Origin: an uncultured Sphingomonadaceae bacterium
Lineage (GTDB): Bacteria > Pseudomonadota > Alphaproteobacteria > Sphingomonadales > Sphingomonadaceae
DNA length: 64,000 bases
Direction of reading: 5' to 3'
Assembly (NCBI GenBank): GCA_947494305.1
Contig: CANLUL010000001.1
Coordinates: 372,001 to 436,000, forward strand
This document shows positions 1-9,220 of the stretch, piece by piece (the first letter of the stretch is position 1; every line of letters starts with the position of its first letter). The translations under genes and the position numbers were made by a program. The notes beneath the pieces are model-generated. The model was not told where the DNA came from. It ran no database searches and worked only from the letters and a program-made list of their open reading frames with translations.

Positions 1-1176
1 CCGGCTGCGTTCGGGAATGAGTGTGCATTGATATTTGCCGCTGGTGTCTACGGTTACCTGCTGTTGCTGATTGCTGTTGCCATCTTTCAAAGCAACCGCG
101 ACCCGGTCTTCAATTTCGGTGAAAGACGGTCGAGACAGGAATATGATCACCGCCCCAACCAACAAAAATGCGCCCGCGCCAGCTGACCCAATGGCAGGAT
201 TGCGGTGTGATTTACCTAGCAAGAAACCAGCGCCACCAAATGCCACCAGCGACAAAGCCAGCATCAATGCCGCTATGGCTATCTGATTTTCGCGCTCGGT
301 GATTATGTCCTGGGTGATCGTGGTTCGTAGCTTTTCTTCTTTGGCCTCCCGCGCTGCGGTATCTGCCTGCTTCGCAGCTTCGACTTTGGCGCGTTCAGCA
401 TCTTCTCGCACTTGCTCTTCGCGGCTGATTTCGGCGGCGGACCGGCATGGTGTTGCTGTTGATCCAACCTTGACACCTGCTTTGCGCAAAAATGCCAATA
501 TTTCGCGAGCGGAAACGGCAAACCCAAACTCCGCATCATTGCCATCGCTAATCGAGCCAAAACTATTTGCCCCCAGCACGCGCCCGCAATTGTCGATTAA
601 TGGCCCGCCGCTGTTTCCACTCGCAATCGGGGCGGTGTGCAGCAATGTATCAAATTGTTTGGTAGACCGTCCGCCAGACACGGTTCCACGCGTTTTAACA
701 GGGGACATCGGGGTGATCATGTCATCAAGGTTGAGACCTTGAGCCCGATCCACCGAACCGGGATAGCCAATGGCTACAACATCTGCACCATCACCGACCG
801 CACCGCCAAAAATGGTCATTGCGGGCAATCGGCCGCCATCCTGCAACTGGATTAAAGCCAGGTCATTGGACGGGGAGTATGCGAGAATTCGTCCGCCATA
901 GCTCTTTCCACCCTGAGATGGGATGATACCGATGACTACAGAGGATTCTTGTCGTGCAATCTCAACAACATGCGCGTTGGTGACAATCTTGTCCGGCGCA
1001 ACAACAAAGCCGCTGCCATGGCCGACAAAGGCTACCTTGTTGCCATCCTTGGCCGCCAGAACCACGCGGACAACAGAGCGACTGGCCGCCGCGATATCTG
1101 CGGGATCGGCGTGGGCCGGGCTTACGAAGTTGATGGAAAGCGCAATGGCGATGATAATAAGGATTTTTCGGATCAT
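1..1176 (-). CDS. Membrane-anchored trypsin-like serine protease (3' end cut by window edge)
   Basis: The frame stays open from an ATG at 1176 to base 1, giving 392 residues without a stop, so the C-terminus lies outside the window. An N-terminal signal peptide ends near AHA-D (residue 23). A DegP/trypsin-type domain follows, with catalytic His69 (TNAHVV), Asp105 (SNDLAL) and Ser189 (GNSGGPL), all intact. Residues about 248-297 are rich in Ala, Glu, Lys and Arg and probably form a coiled coil. Two hydrophobic segments (about 299-321 and 327-347) follow, then a Gln-rich stretch. No PDZ domain is visible. The layout suggests an envelope protease tethered by its C-terminal half, acting in the periplasm. 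It lies downstream of and codirectional with priA on the minus strand, separated by 42 bases. Substrate unknown. Confidence 0.85.
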   Translation of the reverse strand, partial: MIRKILIIIAIALSINFVSPAHADPADIAAASRSVVRVVLAAKDGNKVAFVGHGSGFVVAPDKIVTNAHVVEIARQESSVVIGIIPSQGGKSYGGRILAYSPSNDLALIQLQDGGRLPAMTIFGGAVGDGADVVAIGYPGSVDRAQGLNLDDMITPMSPVKTRGTVSGGRSTKQFDTLLHTAPIASGNSGGPLIDNCGRVLGANSFGSISDGNDAEFGFAVSAREILAFLRKAGVKVGSTATPCRSAAEISREEQVREDAERAKVEAAKQADTAAREAKEEKLRTTITQDIITERENQIAIAALMLALSLVAFGGAGFLLGKSHRNPAIGSAGAGAFLLVGAVIIFLSRPSFTEIEDRVAVALKDGNSNQQQQVTVDTSGKYQCTLIPERSR

Positions 1177-1218
1177 GAAATGCTCATGCTTCAAGCAGCT
1201 CCATTTTTCAAAGATGTT

Positions 1219-3402
1219 TTACACAAAACTATAAGGGTCAACATCAACGCCAACTCTTACGGCCCTTGGCCATTCCAGATTTTCCAGCCATTCGCGCATG
1301 ATTTGTTGTAAATCTACTGACCGTTGGGTGTGAACTAGTAATCTGTGCCTATGTCTTCCTCTTAGCATCGCGAGAGGGGCTGGCGCGGGGCCGAAAACAT
1401 TGAAGCCATCCACCTTGGGAGCGGTCTGACCAATCAGGCGTGCAGTCTCCATCGCTTCGCTATTGTCTTCTGATGACACAATGATAGCGGCCAGCCTTGC
1501 GAAAGGTGGCGCGCCAGCGGCTTTCCGCGCTTCTGTCTCCGCTTCATAAAATCCATCGCGGTCGCCCTTGACCAAAGCCTGTATAACAGATGCATTGGGC
1601 ATTCGGGTTTGTACATAGACATGTCCTGGCTTTTCAGCGCGTCCGGCCCGACCCGCTACCTGTGCAATTTGTTGAAAACTGCGTTCCGCGGCGCGCAGAT
1701 CGCCGCCTTCCAATCCAATATCAGCGTCAACTACGCCGACCAGGGTCAGATTGGGGAAGTGATAGCCTTTGGTGACCAGCTGTGTTCCAACAACGATATC
1801 AATGGCACCAGCCTCCATCTGCGCGACAAAATCGGCGGCTTTTGCGGGAGACCATATTGTATCGGATGTGACAATTGCTGTTCGCGCTTCCGGAAAAAGC
1901 AATTTTACTTCATCGCAAATCCGTTCAACACCGGGACCGCAGGCGACAAGGCTATCCTCGTCACTACATTCGGGGCATTTATCGGGCTGCGGCATGACAT
2001 GGCCGCAATGGTGGCAGGCAAGGCGGCGAGTTAGGCGGTGCTCAACCATCCATGCGGTGCAATTGGGACATTCTATCCTGTGACCGCACGTACGGCATAG
2101 CGTAAGCGGAGCAAATCCGCGCCGATTGAGAAAGAGGAGCGATTGTTCCTTCTTTCCCAGATTTTCTTCTAACGCGTTGACCAGCGTTGGTGCCAACCAG
2201 TTGCCGCGTGGAGGGATGTCCTGTGTCAGATCCAGTGCTTCAATCTCCGGCATTGTTGCCCCGCCGAAGCGGGCCGGGAGTTCCAGCAATTCGTAATTGC
2301 CCTGTTCGACCTGATGGCGGCTTTCAATCGCCGGTGTGGCGGACGCAAGCACAACCGGGATTTTCTCATTCAGGCTCCGCATGACAGCAACATCGCGGGC
2401 ATGGTATCTTACACCGTCTTCCTGCTTGAAACTGACTTCATGGGCTTCATCGACAATGATCAGGCCAAGATTTGCATAGGGCAGGAAGAGCGCCGATCGT
2501 GCGCCTACCACAACCTTTGCATCACCCGAAGCCAGGGCGCGCCAGTTACGTTTTCGATCGGATTGTTTGAGTGAGCTGTGCCAGGTTACAGGTTCGGTGC
2601 CAAAGCGACTGACAAAGCGTTCGAGAAAAGGCTCGGTTAGCGCAATTTCTGGCAACAAAACCAATGTCTGCTTGTCCTGTCGCAAGGCTTCGGCCACTGC
2701 TTCAAAATAGACTTCGGTTTTTCCCGAACCCGTGACACCATCCAATAAAAACGTTTTGAAATCAGATGCGGCAACCGCCTGCTTCATAACATCGGCAACC
2801 CTGTTTTGATCATCACTCAATTGCGGGGGGCCATGTTCAGGGTCGGGTAAAACCATGGCGCCAAAGGGAGAAACTTCGAACCGGTCGAAAACTCCCAGTT
2901 TTTCCAGGCCACGGATAACAGCGACTGAAACACCAGCTTTAGTAGCCAATTTGCTGATCGTTCCTTGCACATCGACCAGCTTTTCTATTGCCTGTTCGCG
3001 TTGCGGGGTCATCCTATCGGGTATTGTGCCGTTCATCTGATATTCGATGGTCGGCCGGTTATCGGAAAAAGCCGCGCCGCTTGATAACACCATGCGCAAA
3101 ACTGATGCGGGGGCCGCAAAATAATATTGTGCGGTCCATTCGATAAGCCGTCTGAGCGGAGCAGCGATGGGCGGAGCATCGCGCACTTCAAGTAAGGGAC
3201 GCAGTTTTTTGGCGTCTATCTCTTCAACATCGAAACTGTCTGCATCCCAAACCACACCGGGAACTTTGCGCGGACCAAGCGGCGCCATTACAATCGAACC
3301 GGATTCAACGACCATGCCCTCGGGAACCCGGTAATCCAGCGGATCCAACGCAGCATTGAGGAGAAGAACCCTGACTCGATTTCCTGCGCGATTCATGTTC
3401 AT
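1219..3402 (-). CDS. priA: Primosomal protein N' (replication restart helicase PriA)
   Basis: PriA binds stalled forks and recombination intermediates and reloads the replicative helicase. The sequence has the N-terminal 3'-DNA-binding region (PLDYRVPEG), a Walker A motif (GVTGSGKTEVY, about residue 230), a DEAH box, and the cysteine-rich zinc-binding insertion (CRTCGHRIECPNC and CHHCGHVMPQPDKCPEC). The helicase C-terminal half carries the QVAGRAGR motif. About 727 residues is normal for the family. The start is uncertain: ATGs at 3402, 3396 and a longer one at 3432 are in frame and none has a strong ribosome-binding site; 3402 leaves room for a divergent promoter toward the gene at 3465. Confidence 0.95.
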   Translation of the reverse strand: MNMNRAGNRVRVLLLNAALDPLDYRVPEGMVVESGSIVMAPLGPRKVPGVVWDADSFDVEEIDAKKLRPLLEVRDAPPIAAPLRRLIEWTAQYYFAAPASVLRMVLSSGAAFSDNRPTIEYQMNGTIPDRMTPQREQAIEKLVDVQGTISKLATKAGVSVAVIRGLEKLGVFDRFEVSPFGAMVLPDPEHGPPQLSDDQNRVADVMKQAVAASDFKTFLLDGVTGSGKTEVYFEAVAEALRQDKQTLVLLPEIALTEPFLERFVSRFGTEPVTWHSSLKQSDRKRNWRALASGDAKVVVGARSALFLPYANLGLIIVDEAHEVSFKQEDGVRYHARDVAVMRSLNEKIPVVLASATPAIESRHQVEQGNYELLELPARFGGATMPEIEALDLTQDIPPRGNWLAPTLVNALEENLGKKEQSLLFLNRRGFAPLTLCRTCGHRIECPNCTAWMVEHRLTRRLACHHCGHVMPQPDKCPECSDEDSLVACGPGVERICDEVKLLFPEARTAIVTSDTIWSPAKAADFVAQMEAGAIDIVVGTQLVTKGYHFPNLTLVGVVDADIGLEGGDLRAAERSFQQIAQVAGRAGRAEKPGHVYVQTRMPNASVIQALVKGDRDGFYEAETEARKAAGAPPFARLAAIIVSSEDNSEAMETARLIGQTAPKVDGFNVFGPAPAPLAMLRGRHRHRLLVHTQRSVDLQQIMREWLENLEWPRAVRVGVDVDPYSFV

Positions 3403-3464
3403 TCTTATAGGTTGTGAATTTCGGTCCGTCATGCGACCATTCGGAAAAATTTGGGAGAGGGATT

Positions 3465-4136
3465 ATGAGTTATCGCCGCAGGGATTTTCTTTCGATTGGC
3501 GCAGCGGCCAGTTTGCTTGCTTTGCCGGGCTGTTCAACCTTGCCGGGTCTAAGTTTAACCGAAGCGATCAAACGACTTCTTACCCTTTCTTCACAAAATG
3601 CCTTTGCCGAACTGCTCCAACCCAACGGGTTTTTCAATAATCAGATCGCGCGAATTTCCGTGCCCGATCAATTGGGTGGTTCCCGTGTCACCAGCATTGC
3701 AACGGCCCTGCTGCGTTCCAGGCCCATTCAGGATCGTTTGCTCAAACAAGTCAATCGTGCAGCCGAAAAAGGAGCGGAGATTGCCGCGCCGCTGATCGCT
3801 GATACTATCCGCAATATGAGCATTGCCGATGCAGCGGCGATCATCAATGGCGGCCCGCGTGCCGCGACGTCGCTTTTGCAGGGCGAACTGGGTGCGACGC
3901 TGGCAAACCGAATGCTTCCGGGCGTTGGGCAGGGTCTGAAGCTGTTTGACAATGAGATCATCAATCTGGTGTTGTCGCAAGTTACGAATGTCGATTTTGC
4001 CAGCATCAGGGGAGATGTGACCAACAAGGTAAGCGATGCGATTTACCAATCGATCGGCGCACAAGAGGAAGCTATCCGTGCCAATCCTCAGGCGACGAAT
4101 GATCCGTTGCTGATCGCGATCTTTGGATTGACCTAA
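3465..4136 (+). CDS. DUF4197 family exported protein
   Basis: A 223-residue protein that begins with twin arginines (YRRRDF), a hydrophobic stretch and an LPGC lipobox-like site, so it is probably exported and may be lipidated. The rest resembles the DUF4197 family: helical, with LTEAIKRLLTLSSQNAF near the N-terminus and conserved GGPRAATSLLQGE and ADAAAIINGG-type segments. The function of this family is not established. The start at 3465 is preceded by GGGAGAGGG; an upstream in-frame ATG at 3414 would place 17 extra residues ahead of the signal sequence and would overlap the priA leader. It is divergent from priA. Confidence 0.8.
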   Translation: MSYRRRDFLSIGAAASLLALPGCSTLPGLSLTEAIKRLLTLSSQNAFAELLQPNGFFNNQIARISVPDQLGGSRVTSIATALLRSRPIQDRLLKQVNRAAEKGAEIAAPLIADTIRNMSIADAAAIINGGPRAATSLLQGELGATLANRMLPGVGQGLKLFDNEIINLVLSQVTNVDFASIRGDVTNKVSDAIYQSIGAQEEAIRANPQATNDPLLIAIFGLT

Positions 4137-4258
4137 ACACAGGCCCACAAGCTATCCACAGATTTATATACAGATATTGATCTCCGGCTGTTTAATGGCC
4201 CGATGTTTGGCGTTAGGCAGAGCGGCATAGATGAAATCTCTGATTTGGAGCCTGTCGC

Positions 4259-4912
4259 ATGAAGTTTTTTGTAGATACCGCCGATACCGCCGAAATTGCT
4301 GATCTGGCTGCAACCGGAATGGTGGATGGTGTTACAACCAATCCATCACTGATCAAGAAATCCGGTCGCGACATTATCGAAGTGACCAAGGAAATCTGCG
4401 GTCTGACCGATGGTCCGGTTTCCGCCGAAGTGGTCGCACTGGATCATGAGACGATGATGAAAGAGGCAGAGGTGCTTCGGAAAATCGCAGACAATATCGC
4501 GATCAAAGTTCCGTTGACTGTGGATGGTCTGAAAACCTGCAAGGCGCTGACCAATGACGGTACGATGGTCAATGTGACGCTGTGTTTCTCGGCCAATCAA
4601 GCGCTGCTTGCTGCCAAGGCGGGTGCAACCTTTATCTCTCCCTTTGTCGGACGCCATGATGACAATGGCTTTGATGGCATGAAGCTGATCGATGATATCC
4701 GGCTAATCTATGATAATTATGCTTATGAGACTGAAATTCTGGTCGCCTCTATCCGTCACCCCGTCCACGTGCTGGAATCAGCGCGAATTGGCGCTGATGT
4801 CGCCACGATGCCACCGAATGTTATTCGCGGCTTGTTTAAGCATGTATTGACCGACAAGGGGATCGAGGGCTTCCTCAAAGACTGGGAAGCCACCGGTCAA
4901 AATATTGGGTGA
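4259..4912 (+). CDS. fsa: Transaldolase / fructose-6-phosphate aldolase family (short, type 3B)
   Basis: A 217-residue TIM-barrel aldolase of the short transaldolase family, which transfers dihydroxyacetone units in the non-oxidative pentose phosphate pathway or cleaves fructose 6-phosphate. The N-terminus MKFFVDTA, the TTNPSL motif near residue 28, the Schiff-base lysine in NIAIKVPLT (about residue 83) and the SPFVGR motif (about residue 128) are all present. The start has GGAG about 9 bases upstream. Full-length transaldolases are over 300 residues, so the length places it in the FSA/TalC type; sequence alone does not decide which activity dominates. It appears monocistronic. Confidence 0.92.
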   Translation: MKFFVDTADTAEIADLAATGMVDGVTTNPSLIKKSGRDIIEVTKEICGLTDGPVSAEVVALDHETMMKEAEVLRKIADNIAIKVPLTVDGLKTCKALTNDGTMVNVTLCFSANQALLAAKAGATFISPFVGRHDDNGFDGMKLIDDIRLIYDNYAYETEILVASIRHPVHVLESARIGADVATMPPNVIRGLFKHVLTDKGIEGFLKDWEATGQNIG

Positions 4913-5039
4913 GGTTTGTGGATTGACATTTGGGGAAAGTTTTTCGCGCAACGGACGCTAAGATTTTAAAGAGATTTGCCCGCGATTCAAATGAACTCTC
5001 TAACTATTCAGATTGGCGCGCATTCAGGATTTAAATACT

Positions 5040-5057
5040 GACCGGCTCAGGCCGGTC
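5040..5057. terminator. Perfect 7-bp hairpin between convergent genes (weak terminator candidate)
   Basis: GACCGGC, loop TCAG, then GCCGGTC. It lies in the 262-base gap between the ends of the converging transaldolase and LpoA-like genes. Neither side has a clean T run (AATAAAG on the plus side, AGTATTTAAAT on the minus side), so termination is only plausible. Nothing else recognisable occurs in this gap. Confidence 0.4.
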
Positions 5058-5174
5058 AATAAAGTTGTCCAGCATTCAAAAAAGACTTTCAAACTATCAA
5101 GCTCACCACCCGGCAAAAACCAGACTCGCAAAAATCTTTGCGCCCTTTGCGCGAAACATAGTCCAACAATATTT

Positions 5175-6326
5175 TTAAAAACCCTTTGGCGCAGGATCAA
5201 TTACGGCGAAGCTGCCGCCTCGAATTTCCTGCACTTCCAAAGCCCGCTGTGAAATGCCGCTGGATTGGAAACGAAACACGCCATCCAGTCCAATAAACCC
5301 GCCAGAATCGGTTAACTGCCGAATTGGAAATGGTGTGCCGACTTTCCAGTTGCGCGCAACCTTGACCGTCAGAAGAACCGAGTCATAGCCAAGACTGGAT
5401 AGCCGGAAAGGCGCCCGGCCATAGCGCGTACGATATTTATTCGCATATTGCTTGTACAATCCATCCGAAACGCTGGCGAACCAGGCGCCGCGCATTGGCC
5501 GTGAACCAGCAAGTTTGCTGCTGGTATTCCATAAATCAGTACCCAAAATCTTGGCGCTACCGCTGGCGTTGTTGCGAATATACGGCGCTGCTCTGATTGC
5601 CATATCTCCATTATCTGCCACAAGAACGGCCTGAAAATCACCATTTTGGGCAAGCTTTTTGGTTGCCGCTTCAACCGATTTTGAATCGCGATTGTAGGTT
5701 TGAATGGAAACCACCGTTCCGCCGACATCTTTCACCTTGCGCAGTAAAGTCGAAGATGCGCGCTGGCCGTAAACGCCGTTGGGAACCAATCCGGCAAAGC
5801 GAGTCATGCCTTTGGACTTGGCATAATCGACAACCCGGTTGATCGACTGTGATGGTATATGGCCAAGAATATACACATTATTCCCGGCGACCCCGGCATC
5901 GTTCGAGAAACTCAAAATCGGAACACCTGCTGGGCGGGCGATATTGGCGGTGGCAACAACATTGTCACTGAGCAATGGTCCAAGGATAAGTTTATTGCCG
6001 TCCCGAATGGCATTGCGCGCAGCGGCAGAAACACCTTTGGCAGTATCGTAGCTGGTCATGCGAATGTTGGAAGCTTTCGTATCGAGTAGCGCCATAGTGG
6101 TGGCATTGGCGATAGACTGTCCAATACCGGAATTGCTGCCCGATAGAGGAACCAGAAGCGCGATCCGATGATGCTTCTGATCATCAGGCAATCCGCTTGT
6201 CACTGGCGGCGGAGTGGGGGCAGGGGTTGGTGGCGGCTGCGTGCCGCGCGGAACGACGGTTTCACAACCCGCGAGAAAGACGACGGACGCAATTCCAGTC
6301 CAACGGAGGACGCTTCGCCTTTTCAC
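5175..6326 (-). CDS. LpoA-like penicillin-binding protein activator lipoprotein
   Basis: A periplasmic-binding-protein fold (type 1, Leu/Ile/Val-binding like) of 383 residues, matching the short LpoA-like proteins of alphaproteobacteria. LpoA in enterobacteria is an outer-membrane lipoprotein that activates PBP1A. The PBP-fold half starts at HRIALLVPLSG; the extra N-terminal TPR half of E. coli LpoA is missing. I choose a GTG start at 6326 because GAGG lies 7 bases upstream and it gives a compact lipoprotein signal (KRRSVLRW, hydrophobic core, LAGC) followed by a Pro/Thr-rich linker. ATGs at 6371 and 6398 would add a hydrophilic leader. The divergent neighbour is rsmI, as in the classical yraL-yraM-yraN arrangement. 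The PBP-activating role is inferred. Confidence 0.82.
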   Translation of the reverse strand: MKRRSVLRWTGIASVVFLAGCETVVPRGTQPPPTPAPTPPPVTSGLPDDQKHHRIALLVPLSGSNSGIGQSIANATTMALLDTKASNIRMTSYDTAKGVSAAARNAIRDGNKLILGPLLSDNVVATANIARPAGVPILSFSNDAGVAGNNVYILGHIPSQSINRVVDYAKSKGMTRFAGLVPNGVYGQRASSTLLRKVKDVGGTVVSIQTYNRDSKSVEAATKKLAQNGDFQAVLVADNGDMAIRAAPYIRNNASGSAKILGTDLWNTSSKLAGSRPMRGAWFASVSDGLYKQYANKYRTRYGRAPFRLSSLGYDSVLLTVKVARNWKVGTPFPIRQLTDSGGFIGLDGVFRFQSSGISQRALEVQEIRGGSFAVIDPAPKGF

Positions 6327-6380
6327 AGGCTTTCCTCTTTCATCTTGTCCTACATGTATCTTGTCTGCCATGACCAGCAT

Positions 6381-7226
6381 ATGTCTACTCCTACCCAACC
6401 CGGCCTCTATATCGTGGCTACGCCAATCGGCAACCTTGGAGATTTGTCATATCGCGCTGAACATTTGCTGAAAGAGGCTGATCTAATATTAGTGGAAGAC
6501 ACAAGAGTTACTGCAAAGTTATTGAATCATATCGGTAAAAAAGCAAAAATGCAGGTCTACAATGATCACAAAGGCGAGCAGGATCGTAGCGTAATTTTGG
6601 AGTCCATCCGATGTAAAATTGTCGCACTAGTCAGTGATGCCGGGACTCCGTTGATCTCTGATCCCGGTTACAAGCTGGTGCGCGAAGCGCGGGAACAGGA
6701 TCTGGCGGTCACAACAATGCCAGGACCAAGCGCGGTGATTGCGGCTTTGACACTTTCTGGATTGCCAAGTGATCGCTTTTTGTTTGAAGGGTTTTTGCCA
6801 ACCAAGATGAAGGCGCGGCAAGATTTGCTTCTGGAATTGCAAGCGATCAAAGCGACATTGGTTTTCTATGAGAATGGCGCGCGATTGGGAAAGATGCTGG
6901 CGGATGCATTGCACGTGCTTGGAAACCGCGAAGTGGCGGTGATCCGTGAGATCACTAAAAAATTTGAAGAAACGGTGCGAGGGAGCCTGTCTGCGCTGGC
7001 CGAGCGCTATAATGACGAAAAGCCGAAAGGTGAGATTGTCGTTGTCGTTGGCCCACCAGCTGAAGATGAACCAGCGGATGCAGCGGTGCTGGAAGATGCA
7101 CTTAAAGAGGCGTTATTTCGCCTGCCTGCATCCAAAGCAGCAAGCGAAGTTGCAAAGCAATATGGAGCGGATCGAAAAATGCTCTATGAACTTGCCAATC
7201 GCTGGAAAGCCGAACGTCAGGTATGA
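6381..7226 (+). CDS. rsmI: 16S rRNA (cytidine1402-2'-O)-methyltransferase RsmI
   Basis: RsmI methylates the ribose of C1402 in the decoding centre of 16S rRNA using S-adenosylmethionine. The protein (281 residues from this start) has the tetrapyrrole-methylase fold: GLYIVATPIGNLGD at the N-terminus, VEDTRVT, VSDAGTPLISDPG and PGPSAVIAAL. A longer frame reaches back to 6168 but that part is antisense to the lipoprotein gene and lacks family similarity. The stop overlaps the start of the next gene by four bases (ATGA), indicating translational coupling. Confidence 0.95.
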   Translation: MSTPTQPGLYIVATPIGNLGDLSYRAEHLLKEADLILVEDTRVTAKLLNHIGKKAKMQVYNDHKGEQDRSVILESIRCKIVALVSDAGTPLISDPGYKLVREAREQDLAVTTMPGPSAVIAALTLSGLPSDRFLFEGFLPTKMKARQDLLLELQAIKATLVFYENGARLGKMLADALHVLGNREVAVIREITKKFEETVRGSLSALAERYNDEKPKGEIVVVVGPPAEDEPADAAVLEDALKEALFRLPASKAASEVAKQYGADRKMLYELANRWKAERQV

Positions 7227-7576
7227 AACGTGAAGCCGCAGAAAAAAGGGGGCGGCAGGCGGAAAAGACAGCGGCACGTTTTCTCCGTCTGAAAGGCTGG
7301 CGGATTTTGGCCGAACGGATAAAAACACCTCGAGGTGAAGTCGACCTGATCGCCAAACGCGGAAATCTGGTGGCCTTTGTTGAGGTGAAGGCCCGCACCA
7401 AAGCGCAAGATCTTGAAAACGCTATCGATCAACGCCGCCTAAAACGCGTCGCTGATGCTGCGGAAATCCTCTATTCTGAATATTGCACCAAGGGGGAGGA
7501 TATGCAGATTGATGTAATTTTGGTTGCACCGCGCCGGTTGCCTATCCATCTAACCAATGTCTGGCATGGTTTCTGA
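7223..7576 (+). CDS. YraN family protein (UPF0102, predicted endonuclease fold)
   Basis: A 117-residue member of the YraN/UPF0102 family, which has a restriction-endonuclease-like fold. The start KRGRQAEKTAARFL, the RGEVDLIAKR motif (acidic residue of the putative metal site) and FVEVKART (ExK) are visible. The family's cellular role is not settled. It overlaps rsmI by four bases and is followed 27 bases later by gshB, so these three probably share a transcript. Confidence 0.9.
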   Translation: MKREAAEKRGRQAEKTAARFLRLKGWRILAERIKTPRGEVDLIAKRGNLVAFVEVKARTKAQDLENAIDQRRLKRVADAAEILYSEYCTKGEDMQIDVILVAPRRLPIHLTNVWHGF

Positions 7577-7603
7577 TACCATGCTCAATAGGAAAGCCCG
7601 AAT

Positions 7604-8554
7604 ATGACACTCAAAGTTGCGGTACAAATGGATCCAATGGAATCGGTGAAAATTGCCGGAGACAGCAGTTTTTCGCTGATGATCGCGGCGCAGAAACGCG
7701 GGTATCAGTTGTTTCACTATGACGTGAAGGGCTTGACCTACACAGCGGCCGGTCGCCTCACCACGCCGGCACACCCCGTTACGGTGCAGCAAGTGGAAGG
7801 CGATCATTTCACATTCGGCGATCCAGTAAAACTCGATCTGGGCCGTGATGTCGATGTCGTTCTGATGCGGCAGGACCCACCTTTTGACGTCGGCTATGTT
7901 ACCGCCTGCCACCTGCTGGAGCGGATCAAGGACGAGACGCTGGTGGTCAATGATCCCGTTTCAGTCCGCAACGCGCCGGAAAAGGTGATGGTGCTCGACT
8001 ATGCCGAGTTCATGCCGCCCACTTTAATCACCCGCGACATCGATGAAGTGCGCGCTTTTCAGGCAGAACATGGCGGCATAGTGATCAAGCCACTGCACGG
8101 TAATGGCGGCAAGGCGGTTTTTTTGATTCCCGAAGATGGTAGCAATTTGAGTGCTTTATTGGAGATGTTTGATCAAACATGGCCAGAACCGCATATGGTG
8201 CAAGCGTTTCTTCCCGAAGTACATGAGGGCGATAAACGGATCGTGCTGGTCGACGGCGAAGTGGTTGGTGCAATCAACCGCCTACCCGCCAAAGGAGAGT
8301 TCCGCACCAATCTGGCGCAAGGCGGCAATGCTGAAATGAGTACATTGACCGAACGCGAAAAAGAAATCTGCGCGGCAATGGGACCGGATTTGAAGCGGCT
8401 GGGGTTGATCTTTGTCGGCATCGATGTGATCGGCGGCAAATGGCTGACCGAGATCAATGTGACTTCACCGACAGGGATTGTGTCTATTGGGAAATATGAC
8501 GGCTCTGATCCGGCAGGGATGATCTGGGATGCGATTGAGGCGCGTTTGGGTTGA
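7604..8554 (+). CDS. gshB: Glutathione synthase
   Basis: Ligates glycine to gamma-glutamylcysteine with ATP in the second step of glutathione synthesis, in the cytoplasm. The 316-residue length and the ATP-grasp motifs fit: N-terminal VAVQMDPMESVKI, LMRQDPPFD (about residue 86), KPLHGNGGKAVF (about residue 165), FLPEVHEGDKR, and the C-terminal INVTSPTG. It is codirectional with rsmI-yraN. Several genes elsewhere in the window (GST, glutaredoxin, GFA) encode likely users of glutathione. Confidence 0.96.
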   Translation: MTLKVAVQMDPMESVKIAGDSSFSLMIAAQKRGYQLFHYDVKGLTYTAAGRLTTPAHPVTVQQVEGDHFTFGDPVKLDLGRDVDVVLMRQDPPFDVGYVTACHLLERIKDETLVVNDPVSVRNAPEKVMVLDYAEFMPPTLITRDIDEVRAFQAEHGGIVIKPLHGNGGKAVFLIPEDGSNLSALLEMFDQTWPEPHMVQAFLPEVHEGDKRIVLVDGEVVGAINRLPAKGEFRTNLAQGGNAEMSTLTEREKEICAAMGPDLKRLGLIFVGIDVIGGKWLTEINVTSPTGIVSIGKYDGSDPAGMIWDAIEARLG

Positions 8555-8643
8555 TCCATTAAGGACTGCTTTATCGCGAAAGCGAACTCCTCGGCATTTG
8601 GAAGATCCTGTTGGATTCCTTTGAGCCATGCCAGGCTTTTGCT

Positions 8644-9111
8644 CTAACGCGCATTCTCGCTTTCTGGTTCAAGATGCGCTTTCAATCGATCGATCACTTT
8701 CTTCGCCGTCGCAATGTCTTCCAAGGATAGTCCTCTGGACAGTGAATTGACCCAAGGGGTCTGCAATGCAATTGCGGAATCGAAGAGCTTCTTCCCCTTG
8801 GGAGTGAGCAGCACGAGATGGGCTCTTTTATGGTGTGGATTTGGGTGGAACTCGACAATTCCTTCTTTCTCCAGATCATTGACTATGCGCTGAACACCCT
8901 GGCGATGATGCCCCATTGTTCTTGCATGCCAGGCGACGGATTCCGGTCGTTCTGCATTGGCCAGAGCACCAAGAACCTGCCATCTGGCACTGGTCAATCC
9001 CAGATCGGCTACCAACCGGTCACCGGCCGAAATCAACCGGCCATTGAGCCGAAAAACATCCAAGATTAGCGCGGTCACAGCTTCTCCTTCTGCGGTCCAT
9101 TTTTCTGTCAT
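8644..9111 (-). CDS. MarR family transcriptional regulator
   Basis: A 155-residue winged-helix repressor of the MarR type. The recognition region is around LTSARWQVLGALANAERPESVAWHAR and the wing around FHPNPHHKRAHLVLLT. The start is the ATG at 9111 (MTEKWTAEGEAV); the open frame runs back to 9192 but that part lies over the operator region. It is divergent from the monooxygenase-like gene at 9221, and two inverted repeats lie between them, so autoregulation and control of that operon are likely. Ligand unknown. Confidence 0.9.
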   Translation of the reverse strand: MTEKWTAEGEAVTALILDVFRLNGRLISAGDRLVADLGLTSARWQVLGALANAERPESVAWHARTMGHHRQGVQRIVNDLEKEGIVEFHPNPHHKRAHLVLLTPKGKKLFDSAIALQTPWVNSLSRGLSLEDIATAKKVIDRLKAHLEPESENAR

Positions 9112-9135
9112 GATCAAAATTCCCAATTTTATTAT

Positions 9136-9182
9136 TGACAACACATTGTCATATAAATTAGCTGCGTTGTCGTTATGACAAC
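9136..9182. promoter_or_regulatory. Paired inverted repeats, probable MarR operator
   Basis: Two palindromes share the half-site TTGTC/GACAA. The first is TGACAA-N4-TTGTCA (9136-9151). The second is GTTGTC-N5-GACAAC (9166-9182). Their centres are about 30 bases apart, three helical turns, on the same DNA face. They fill the gap between the MarR start and the divergent gene. That they are bound by this MarR is inference. Confidence 0.65.
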
Positions 9183-9220
9183 ATATTACCATATTAACGC
9201 GATATCAAGGAGCAATCACA

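Noticed and set aside
3591-4148. 185-residue minus-strand frame inside the DUF4197 gene
   Set aside because: Antisense shadow with no ribosome-binding site or known domain.
4149-4162. DnaA-box-like sequence CTATCCACA suggesting an origin
   Set aside because: A single near match without neighbouring boxes, an AT-rich unwinding region or dnaA/parAB genes is not an origin.
5013-5252. 79-residue plus-strand frame between transaldolase and LpoA-like gene
   Set aside because: No ribosome-binding site or domain; its 3' part is antisense to the lipoprotein gene.
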